This document shows, in pieces, positions 1 through 5,217 of a stretch of 5,217 nt of DNA; the first letter of the stretch is position 1, and each line of letters opens with the position of its first letter. The stretch lies in NCBI GenBank assembly GCA_016205045.1, contig JACQJM010000038.1:1-5217 (forward strand), written 5' to 3'. A model generated the notes under the pieces. That model worked only from the letters and a program-made list of their open reading frames with translations, made no database searches and was not told where the DNA came from. A program made the position numbers and the translations under genes. This DNA is from Elusimicrobiota bacterium. GTDB lineage: Bacteria; Elusimicrobiota; Elusimicrobia; JACQJN01.

Positions 1-2
1 AA

Positions 3-461
3 GAAGCTAACCTCAAAATTCAAGACCTTCAGAAGATTGCTCATTCTCTTTCCCTGTCTAATTCGGTTCATTTCTTGGGCCATGTCCCCGAAATTCATTC
101 CTTCATGGACCACTGTCACATAGGCGTGATCGCTTCCCGAGGTTCTGAAGCTGTCTGTCGAGTTGCCCTGGAATGGATGGCCCATGGAAAGCCCATCGTG
201 GGCACACAGGTAGGATCCATTCCCGAGATCATAGAGGACAAACGAACAGGATATATAACCTCTCCTTCCAACCCCCAGGCTTTGGCTGAAAAAATTATTC
301 ATCTTTTAGATCATCCCTCCATTTGGGAGGAAATGAGTCGAAACGCCAAGAAGAGGTTCGAGGATCATTTCAGCTTGGAACACTTCAGGGAAAAGTCCGA
401 GCGATTTTACCATCAAATTTTGGGAATCTCTAAAACCGAGCAGGTGGTGTCCTCATTATGA
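3..461 (+). CDS. GT4-family glycosyltransferase, C-terminal part (5' end outside window)
   Basis: The frame is open to the left edge and encodes about 152 residues before the stop at 459-461. It is the C-terminal, nucleotide-sugar-binding Rossmann half of a retaining GT4 (GT-B fold) glycosyltransferase. The hallmark E-x7-E motif is visible, with glutamates encoded at 147-149 and 171-173 (GSEAVCRVALEW), preceded by a VHFLGHV strand and followed by GKPIVGTQVGSIPEII and a TGYI turn, as in typical GT4 proteins. The TTG at 75 lies mid-domain and is not the true start, because conserved-looking sequence continues upstream to the edge. It overlaps the next gene by 4 bases (ATGA), so the two are probably translationally coupled. 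The family transfers a sugar from an NDP-sugar at the cytoplasmic face of the inner membrane. Donor and acceptor cannot be told, and LPS core or surface polysaccharide is inferred from the neighbours. Confidence 0.9.
   Translation, partial: EANLKIQDLQKIAHSLSLSNSVHFLGHVPEIHSFMDHCHIGVIASRGSEAVCRVALEWMAHGKPIVGTQVGSIPEIIEDKRTGYITSPSNPQALAEKIIHLLDHPSIWEEMSRNAKKRFEDHFSLEHFREKSERFYHQILGISKTEQVVSSL
442..447 (+). promoter_or_regulatory. Possible Shine-Dalgarno for the GT4-GT2 gene
   Basis: AGGTGG lies inside the end of the upstream gene, 10 bases before the ATG at 458. It is a modest match to AGGAGG at slightly long spacing, and supports starting the fusion gene at the ATGA overlap. Confidence 0.35.
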
Positions 462-2395
462 AATTGACTGTATTCCACCTGGATGGCGAAAAAACCCTCC
501 GAGGAGGAGAGAGGCAAGTTCTTTACTTAGCAGAGTACCTCCGCCGGCAAGGGCATGAAAATATCATCGTCTGCCGAGAGGGCTATCCCTTACATAAAGA
601 GGCTGTTTCCAAAAACTTCAAAACCCTTTGTCTCCCTTTTTGGATGGAGTGGGATCCCTTCTCAGCCTGGAAATTGCGGCGTGTGATTCAAAAAAATCCT
701 CATGCGATTGCGCATGCCCATACCGGCCACGCCGCCGCTCTCGCTTTTTTAGCCACTCGAGGGACAAACGCCCTGCGCGTGGTGCACCGCCGAGTTGATT
801 TTTCCGTGAGCAACTTCTTGAGCCTCCGATATAAATACTTGAGCGCTGATCGGGTCATCACCGTCTCCAAAGCAATCCAAAAGATTCTTCTCCAGCAGAT
901 TCCCACAACCTGCAGAGCGTCGGTCGTCCATGATGGATTCCCTTATGAAAAGATTAAAATGGTTTACTCCGGCATAGATTCTTTAGCCGCCCCCACAAAA
1001 AGAAGAAATCTATTCCGGCAAAACCTGGCAAAAGAATTTCACCTCCATCCAGACTGGGTGTGGATAGGAAACTTAGCGGCTCTTGTCCCTCATAAAAATC
1101 AGAAAACTCTAATCGAGGCACTGCCGTCCGTGCTTCAAAAAATTCCTCAGACGCACCTCCTCCTTGCAGGAGAAGGCCCGGACCTCAAGGAGCTAATTCA
1201 ACTCCGAAAAAAGCTTGGCCTGGAAAATCACATCCATTTTTTAGGTTTTCAAAAAAATCCCTTTGACATCCTGAAGTGCCTTGATGTGTTTGTGATCCCC
1301 TCTTGGGGAGAAGGAATGGGCAGTGTTCTTTTGGAAGCCATGGCGGCCCAAATTCCCATTGTAGGAACCACTGCGGGAGGCATCCCGGAAGTGGTGCTGC
1401 ACAACCACACCGGACTTCTTGTCCCTCCTCGTGAACCCTTATCTCTGAGCCGGGCCATCCTAGAGATGATCCAGAACAAACCCCTCGCAGAACAATGTGT
1501 TAAAAATGGTCTGGAACGACTTCAGGAATTTAGCGTGGAAAAAATGGGATCTAAAATAGAAGCCATTTACCAATCGCTATATGAGTCTAGTGAGTCTGGG
1601 GAGTCTCTCGAGACTCCTAGACTCAGCCTAATCCTCATCACCAAAAATGAGGAACAGGATATAAAGGCCTGTCTTCAAAGCGTGCAAGGCACTGCCGATG
1701 AGATCATCGTAGTGGATGATTTCTCCTCCGATCGAACCCGAGACATTGCCCAGGAATATGGAGCTCGGATCATTCAGCATGATTTTGAATCTTATGCTTC
1801 TCAGAAACAATTTGCCCTGGAACAAGCTTCAGGAGAGTGGGTTCTCAACCTGGATGCCGATGAACGACTTTCCCCAGAACTCAACCTGGAAATCAGAGAA
1901 ATTCTCAATTCACCTTCGAAATCCGTACATGGGTATTGGGTGCCTTATGAAATTCATTTCTTGAACCAGAAATTACGGTACGCAGGTCTAGGCAATGAAA
2001 AACACTTAAGGTTGTTTCAAAGGAAATTTGCTCATTACACGGGGGGGCTTCTGCATGAAGGGATTTCTGTTCCTGCTCCCCTGAATTCCCTAAAAAACAA
2101 AATTATCCACAAGCCTTATCGGGACTTAACAGAATACTTTGAAAAATTCGAACGCTATACCTCTTTGGCTGCTCAAAAAGCGTTTGAACAAGGGCGTCGG
2201 TTTCGATGGTATCACTACGGGGTTTACCCCGCAGAATTTCTGAAAAAATATATTTTACAACTAGGTTTTTTAGACGCGGCACCGGGATTTATATGGTGCC
2301 GTTTGTCCGCATTACACCACTCGACGAAATATAAAAAACTTAAAGAAATAGGAGCTAGGGATTTGGGGTTAGGGGTTAGCTCGAATAACAACTAG
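458..2395 (+). CDS. Bifunctional GT4-GT2 fusion glycosyltransferase (WaaE/KdtX-like C-terminal domain)
   Basis: A 645-residue protein with two complete catalytic domains. Residues 1-375 form a GT4 (GT-B) enzyme: a glycine-rich GGER loop at 16-19, HAHTGH at 86-91, ITVSKAI at 134-140, VYSGID at 169-174, a WIGNLAALVPHKNQ strand/loop at 202-215, and the E-x7-E motif at E285/E293. Residues 388-645 form a GT2 (GT-A) enzyme close in pattern to the LPS-core glucosyltransferase family WaaE/KdtX: LILITKNEE at 391-398, VVDD at 418-421, the metal-binding DAD at 466-468, HE at 533-534, and a C-terminal YFEKFERYT...GFLDAAPGF region. The join (about 376-387, ESx repeats) is encoded by a 9-base tandem repeat. 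No stop or obvious GT2 start lies at the join, so one polypeptide is expected. The last residues (about 631-640) also come from repeat DNA. The start is the ATG overlapping the previous stop. Both domains should be cytoplasmic. Glucosyl transfer to inner-core heptose is inferred from WaaE resemblance only. Confidence 0.93.
   Translation: MKLTVFHLDGEKTLRGGERQVLYLAEYLRRQGHENIIVCREGYPLHKEAVSKNFKTLCLPFWMEWDPFSAWKLRRVIQKNPHAIAHAHTGHAAALAFLATRGTNALRVVHRRVDFSVSNFLSLRYKYLSADRVITVSKAIQKILLQQIPTTCRASVVHDGFPYEKIKMVYSGIDSLAAPTKRRNLFRQNLAKEFHLHPDWVWIGNLAALVPHKNQKTLIEALPSVLQKIPQTHLLLAGEGPDLKELIQLRKKLGLENHIHFLGFQKNPFDILKCLDVFVIPSWGEGMGSVLLEAMAAQIPIVGTTAGGIPEVVLHNHTGLLVPPREPLSLSRAILEMIQNKPLAEQCVKNGLERLQEFSVEKMGSKIEAIYQSLYESSESGESLETPRLSLILITKNEEQDIKACLQSVQGTADEIIVVDDFSSDRTRDIAQEYGARIIQHDFESYASQKQFALEQASGEWVLNLDADERLSPELNLEIREILNSPSKSVHGYWVPYEIHFLNQKLRYAGLGNEKHLRLFQRKFAHYTGGLLHEGISVPAPLNSLKNKIIHKPYRDLTEYFEKFERYTSLAAQKAFEQGRRFRWYHYGVYPAEFLKKYILQLGFLDAAPGFIWCRLSALHHSTKYKKLKEIGARDLGLGVSSNNN
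1582..1625 (+). repeat. In-frame 9-base tandem repeat with nested inverted repeat at the GT4/GT2 linker
   Basis: GAGTCT recurs at 1583, 1592 and 1601, exactly 9 bases apart, and a degenerate fourth unit (GAGACTCCT) follows at 1610. Because the period is three codons, the units encode ESS-ESG-ESL-ETP. The block is also palindromic: TGAGTCTAG (1582-1590) pairs perfectly with CTAGACTCA (1617-1625), and inside it GAGTCT (1601-1606) pairs with AGACTC (1611-1616) around a CTCG loop. It lies exactly between the two enzyme domains. The structure resembles an intergenic repeat element rather than ordinary linker coding sequence; that origin is an inference. Confidence 0.85.
2351..2378 (+). repeat. Heptanucleotide tandem repeat at the 3' end of the GT4-GT2 gene
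   Basis: Reading in sevens from 2351 gives GGAGCTA, GGGATTT, GGGGTTA, GGGGTTA: two perfect units preceded by two degraded ones. The block is translated as the end of the fusion protein (GARDLGLGV, just before the SSNNN terminus) and sits 22 bases upstream of the deacetylase start. This looks like a short tandemly repeated spacer element that has been read into the coding sequence. Its G-rich units are too far from the ATG at 2401 to act as a normal Shine-Dalgarno. Confidence 0.75.
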
Positions 2396-2400
2396 AATTT

Positions 2401-3219
2401 ATGATACCAGAAACATGGATTTACGGAGCCTCAGCAGCTACCTCTCTGGCTATCTCCGCCCGATGGAACTGGTGGAGGCTTCCCCAAGACGGTTTACCGG
2501 TGTTGATGTACCATAAAGTAGGCACCCCCCCGCCTCATTCCCAACTAAAAGGTTTATGGGTATCCACTAAAGCCTTTCGTCGCCAAATGGAATACCTCAA
2601 GAAAAAAGAGTACACGGCATTGGGTTTTTCAGAGTTGGTCCAAGCTCACCGCAAAGGAAATTCACTTCCCAAGCGATCGGTGCTTGTCACTTTTGACGAT
2701 GGCTATGAAAACAATTACACCGAAGCCTACCCTATTCTGAAAGAACTAAAAATGAAAGGGAATATTTTCTTGGTGGTAGAAACCCTAGATCATCACAACT
2801 CTTGGCACAACCCCGATTCCGAACCTTGGATTCGAATGCTCACGTGGAGCCAAGTTCATGAAATGAAAAAATCAGGATGGATGGAGTTCGGTTCCCACAC
2901 CATGCGGCATCGCAATCTATCTCAAACTCCTCTAGAAGAAGCTAAATGGGAGTTTTCGGAAAGCAAGAAACGCTTAGAGGAGCGCCTCGATGAAGAGATG
3001 TCTTGTTTCGCCTACCCTTATGGGGCTGGGGCTTATCACCCCCCCCTCCGAGAAGCGGCCCTGCAATGTGGTTACGTTTTGGATTTCGGCATCCGGCAAG
3101 GAAAAACCCCGTGGCCCCACGATCCTAAAGCGGGCCCTCTGAAAAGATTGTATATTCGGGGGGATGACTATGCCTTCGATTTTTATCTGAATCTGACTCG
3201 GGGGAAAGCGAGACTATGA
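2401..3219 (+). CDS. Polysaccharide deacetylase (CE4 / NodB homology domain)
   Basis: A 272-residue metal-dependent carbohydrate N- or O-deacetylase. Family motifs are intact: VLMYHKVG at 34-41; motif 1 TFDDG at 97-101, where D99 would be the catalytic base and D100 a metal ligand; motif 2 SHTMRH at 165-170, giving metal ligands H166 and H170; and motif 3 FAYPYG at 203-208. A later KRLYIRGDD segment (248-256) matches the usual end of the fold. The N-terminus (WIYGASAATSLAISARWNWW, 6-25) is only mildly hydrophobic, so it could be a short membrane anchor or a peripheral helix; no clear cleavable signal peptide is seen. The start is 5 bases after the previous stop, with no good Shine-Dalgarno, so translation may depend on coupling. 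The next ATG (2506) falls inside the first conserved strand and is unlikely. By context it may deacetylate an amino sugar of the LPS core or a surface polysaccharide. The substrate is not determinable. Confidence 0.92.
   Translation: MIPETWIYGASAATSLAISARWNWWRLPQDGLPVLMYHKVGTPPPHSQLKGLWVSTKAFRRQMEYLKKKEYTALGFSELVQAHRKGNSLPKRSVLVTFDDGYENNYTEAYPILKELKMKGNIFLVVETLDHHNSWHNPDSEPWIRMLTWSQVHEMKKSGWMEFGSHTMRHRNLSQTPLEEAKWEFSESKKRLEERLDEEMSCFAYPYGAGAYHPPLREAALQCGYVLDFGIRQGKTPWPHDPKAGPLKRLYIRGDDYAFDFYLNLTRGKARL
3200..3205 (+). promoter_or_regulatory. Possible Shine-Dalgarno for the first GT9 gene
   Basis: GGGGGA, followed by AAG, lies 10 bases before the ATG at 3216, inside the end of the deacetylase gene. 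It is a weak match. Its value is that it supports starting at the ATGA overlap, which brings the repeat-encoded N-terminal extension into the protein. No in-frame ATG, GTG or TTG lies between 3219 and the start of the conserved domain. Confidence 0.35.
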
Positions 3220-4205
3220 AGACAGTTCAAAGTTCGAAGTTCGAAAAATCGGATCTTCGCGATTCACGATTAAAAATACTCATTGTCAGTCTCGATAACC
3301 TGGGAGATACGGTGATGGCCACCAGCCTAGCCAAACCGCTCAAAGAAGCTTTCCCTCACTCCACGGTTTCTGTGTGGACCAAATCCTACGGCTGCTTTAT
3401 TCCCTCTCAATGTCCCTGGGTGGACCATACCTTTCACGCGGATCCTTTCTGGGTCCGTTCCCCGGGAAAAACCAAAGGAAGCTGGTCGCTTTATGCAAAA
3501 ACCCTTTGGCGTATCAGACAGGAAAAATTTGACGAGGCCATCATCCTGCACACCGATTGGAGAAAAGCCCTTTCTTGCCGGTTGGCCGGAATCCCAAAAA
3601 GAATAGGATTCCAGCAGAAAAAAAGCGGTCCTTGGTTAACCCACAAGATCACTCCTCCCCAGCCCGAAGAACATTTGATGGAAGCCGCCCAAAGACTTTT
3701 GAGCAAAACCCTGGATCATCCACCGGTTCTCTCATGCTATTTATCTCCACCCTCAAACACGACCAAGAAACCTTGGATCGCTCTGCACCCCTTCTCAGGG
3801 GATTTGAGCCGATGCTGGTCCTTGGATCGTTGGCACTCCCTAGCGCGTCAACTTTTGGATCAAAGCTCATCTCAGATTCTGCTTATCGCTTCGGAAAAAG
3901 AAAAAAAGGCGCATGCTCAACCCTTGAATCTATTCCAGAAAGACCTGGGAAACCGGTTAACCTTCTCCACCCAACTGATCTCGGACCTGGCTTCCTGCGA
4001 ACTCTTTCTGGGTCATGATTCAGGTCCTCTCCACATCGCTTGCGCCTTAGGCATTCCTTCCATCGGCCTCTTTCTCACGGAGAAAAAAAACTATTGGCCG
4101 CGAGGCCGAGGGCCCTCGGTTATTTTTTCCAAAAATTCCATAGACCAGATCCAACTCTCAGAAGTGTTGGTGGCTATTGAGAGCCTGAAAGCGGTACCCT
4201 CATGA
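3216..4205 (+). CDS. GT9-family glycosyltransferase (ADP-heptose:LPS heptosyltransferase-like)
   Basis: A 329-residue GT-B protein of the heptosyltransferase family (WaaC/WaaF/RfaF type), which transfers heptose from an ADP-heptose donor to Kdo or heptose of LPS on the cytoplasmic side of the inner membrane. The fold begins at LKILIVSLDNLGDTV (19-33); D31 is in the position of the catalytic aspartate of WaaC (D13). The C-terminal donor domain shows IALHPFSG (188-195), a W-rich SRCWSLDRW segment (198-206) where family members usually have a K/R-x-W motif, and the signature GHDSGPLHIACALGIP (266-281) with D268. Residues 2-18 precede the domain, look non-homologous, and are encoded by heptamer repeats. 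It overlaps both neighbours by 4 bases (ATGA). GT9 is sure. The sugar and the position on the acceptor are not, so no waa symbol is given. Confidence 0.92.
   Translation: MKTVQSSKFEKSDLRDSRLKILIVSLDNLGDTVMATSLAKPLKEAFPHSTVSVWTKSYGCFIPSQCPWVDHTFHADPFWVRSPGKTKGSWSLYAKTLWRIRQEKFDEAIILHTDWRKALSCRLAGIPKRIGFQQKKSGPWLTHKITPPQPEEHLMEAAQRLLSKTLDHPPVLSCYLSPPSNTTKKPWIALHPFSGDLSRCWSLDRWHSLARQLLDQSSSQILLIASEKEKKAHAQPLNLFQKDLGNRLTFSTQLISDLASCELFLGHDSGPLHIACALGIPSIGLFLTEKKNYWPRGRGPSVIFSKNSIDQIQLSEVLVAIESLKAVPS
3224..3244 (+). repeat. Heptanucleotide tandem repeat AGTTCRA x3 at the 5' end of the GT9 gene
   Basis: Three contiguous units, AGTTCAA, AGTTCGA and AGTTCGA, begin six bases after the ATG. Twenty-one bases equal seven codons, so the array does not disturb the frame. 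It encodes residues in the stretch QSSKFE, ahead of the conserved GT9 fold. Confidence 0.85.
3260..3273 (+). repeat. Short heptamer pair CGATTMA at the 5' end of the GT9 gene
   Basis: CGATTCA (3260-3266) is followed directly by CGATTAA (3267-3273). With only two units, one imperfect, it could be chance. It is listed because it shares the 7-base period and sits in the same N-terminal extension as the AGTTCRA array. Confidence 0.4.
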
Positions 4206-5217
4206 CTCCGCATAAAATTTTAATCATACAACTACGAAGAATTGGAGATATTCTGTTAACTACTCCAGCCATTCGCGCTCTGCGTCAAAATTTTCCTAAG
4301 GTTCAGCTAGATTTCCTGGCAGAACCTCCCGGGAACGAACTTCTCGCCCATAATCCTTATCTGAACCAAGTTCTCACCTACGAATCGAACAAACCCTTGC
4401 GCTGGCTCTCCCGCATCCGCTCCGAGAAATATGATTGGATCATTGATTTTCTGGGCAACCCCCGCAGCGCCTTGTTGACCGCATTCAGCAAAGCTTCTCT
4501 TCGGGCAGGCCCCAGCCACGTTCTTCACCGTTGGGCTTACAATCATCTTCTCCGGCTGCCTTCTCAAACCCATTATGTAGCCCAGGAAAAATTAATCCTG
4601 CTGGAACAGCTGGGCGTGAAATATCAGGCTCTAAATAGTTTTGAAAAACCTTATTCTTTAGATTTTCCTCTATCGCAGTCTTCTCAAGACTGGGCTTCCC
4701 AAGCCTTACCCTCTCAAAAATGGATAGGGTTTGCTCCTCATTCTAGAAAAATTACCCGTCAATGGCCCCCTGAGCATTATGTGGGGTTAGGCAAAAAAAT
4801 TATCCAAGAAACAGATCATCATATCTTGGTGCTCTGGGGCCCCGAAGAAAAAGAAACCGCCCAAAAAATTGTCTCTGGGATAGGAAGCAGAGCGATTCTT
4901 TCTCCCCCCACTCAAGCGTTAACTCAACTAGGATCTCTTCTGCTGCATGTTCAGATTTTGATTACTAATTGTAATGGTCCCAAACACATGGCTGTTGCCT
5001 TAAAAGTTCCCACGATCACCCTCCATGGCTCCAGCGATCCTAAAGCTTGGAATCCGCCAAACTCTTCTGAGCATGCGGTGATACGCCGAGAAGAACTTTC
5101 CTGCATCGGTTGTCGTAAGAATACATGCCCCTTTCAACTCCAATGTTTAAAAGAGCTCAATCCACATCTCGTTTTCGAGGACATAAATAAAATGCTTCAA
5201 TTCGGCAAAACAGGAAA
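4202..5217 (+). CDS. GT9-family glycosyltransferase (heptosyltransferase-like), 3' end outside window
   Basis: The frame from the ATG at 4202 has no stop before the right edge: 338 codons plus two bases, close to the full family length of about 340-360. It is a second LPS heptosyltransferase-type GT-B enzyme. It starts directly with the fold, KILIIQLRRIGDILLTTPAI (5-24), where D16 matches the WaaC catalytic aspartate. IGFAPHS (175-181) and TRQWP (185-189) form the usual phosphate/donor region, and TNCNGPKHMAVALKVP (255-270) is the GT9 signature. In that signature the normally conserved aspartate is replaced by cysteine (C257). Near the C-terminus four cysteines, C301-x2-C304-x4-C309-x5-C315, form the cluster seen in many GT9 proteins of this type. 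The start overlaps the previous stop (ATGA); no strong Shine-Dalgarno is visible, so coupling is likely. Apart from the shared fold, it is clearly diverged from the GT9 gene just upstream, so it is not a recent duplicate. The acceptor is unknown. Confidence 0.92.
   Translation, partial: MTPHKILIIQLRRIGDILLTTPAIRALRQNFPKVQLDFLAEPPGNELLAHNPYLNQVLTYESNKPLRWLSRIRSEKYDWIIDFLGNPRSALLTAFSKASLRAGPSHVLHRWAYNHLLRLPSQTHYVAQEKLILLEQLGVKYQALNSFEKPYSLDFPLSQSSQDWASQALPSQKWIGFAPHSRKITRQWPPEHYVGLGKKIIQETDHHILVLWGPEEKETAQKIVSGIGSRAILSPPTQALTQLGSLLLHVQILITNCNGPKHMAVALKVPTITLHGSSDPKAWNPPNSSEHAVIRREELSCIGCRKNTCPFQLQCLKELNPHLVFEDINKMLQFGKTG

Noticed and set aside
75..461. A 128-residue gene starting at the TTG at 75
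   Set aside because: The same frame is open to the left edge, and the upstream residues fit the GT4 fold (the strand VHFLGHV is split by this TTG), so it is an internal codon of a truncated gene.
1600..1617. Hairpin at the linker as an intrinsic transcription terminator
   Set aside because: There is no T-run after the stem and the reading frame continues through it for another 770 bases.
1581..1628. ATG at 1581 as a separate start for the GT2 domain
   Set aside because: It is in a different frame from the GT2 domain and reaches a stop at 1626-1628 after 15 further codons, so it cannot start the GT2 protein.
3557..4018. A 153-codon plus-strand open frame within the first GT9 gene
   Set aside because: It is out of frame with the GT9 protein, whose fold and signature motifs run through the whole interval, and its own translation has no recognisable domain.
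4083..4090. A8 run as a programmed frameshift site
   Set aside because: The zero frame continues with good GT9 sequence to a normal stop 110 bases later, and no alternative-frame product or stimulatory hairpin is evident.
4307..4573. Minus-strand open frames, including this 88-codon one and those opposite the fusion and first GT9 genes
   Set aside because: Each lies fully opposite a plus-strand gene with clear catalytic motifs; their translations show no recognisable domain and no gene-like context.
4782..4790. GGGGTTAG occurring again in the last gene
   Set aside because: It is a single copy with no tandem neighbours and lies in ordinary domain-coding sequence, so chance is the simplest reading.

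Overview
The window is a stretch of a single plus-strand operon for cell-surface glycan synthesis, most likely the lipopolysaccharide (LPS) core, from a Gram-negative-type bacterium. The evidence is two GT9 heptosyltransferase-family proteins, a WaaE/KdtX-like GT2 domain, two GT4 glycosyltransferase modules and a NodB-type (CE4) deacetylase, all packed head to tail. Base composition is moderate (somewhat below 50% GC by eye). The sequence alone does not fix the taxon. The gene mix and the short tandem repeats at gene borders would fit an uncultivated lineage such as Omnitrophota or Nitrospirota-like bacteria, but that is a weak guess.

Layout: (1) up to 461, the C-terminal half of a GT4 glycosyltransferase cut by the left edge; (2) 458-2395, a two-domain GT4-GT2 fusion glycosyltransferase; (3) 2401-3219, a polysaccharide deacetylase; (4) 3216-4205, a GT9 heptosyltransferase-like protein; (5) 4202 to the right edge, a second GT9 protein lacking only its last residues. 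Three of the four junctions are 4-base ATGA stop/start overlaps and the fourth is a 5-base gap, so the genes are probably cotranscribed and translationally coupled. No promoter, terminator, RNA gene, CRISPR array or mobile element was seen, and no gene-free stretch exceeds a few bases.

How they may work together: GT9 enzymes add heptose (or a related sugar) to the inner core, the WaaE-like GT2 domain and the GT4 modules extend it, and the CE4 enzyme could remove an N-acetyl group from a core or surface-glycan amino sugar. The exact sugars cannot be read from sequence.

The most unusual signal is a set of short tandem repeats lying inside coding sequence exactly at module borders. A 9-base repeat with a nested hairpin encodes the linker joining the GT4 and GT2 domains (1582-1625). 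A run of heptamers encodes the C-terminal tail of the fusion protein (2351-2378). Two more heptamer sets encode an N-terminal extension of the first GT9 protein (3224-3273). This looks like intergenic repeat DNA that has been captured in frame, in one case apparently welding two genes into one.
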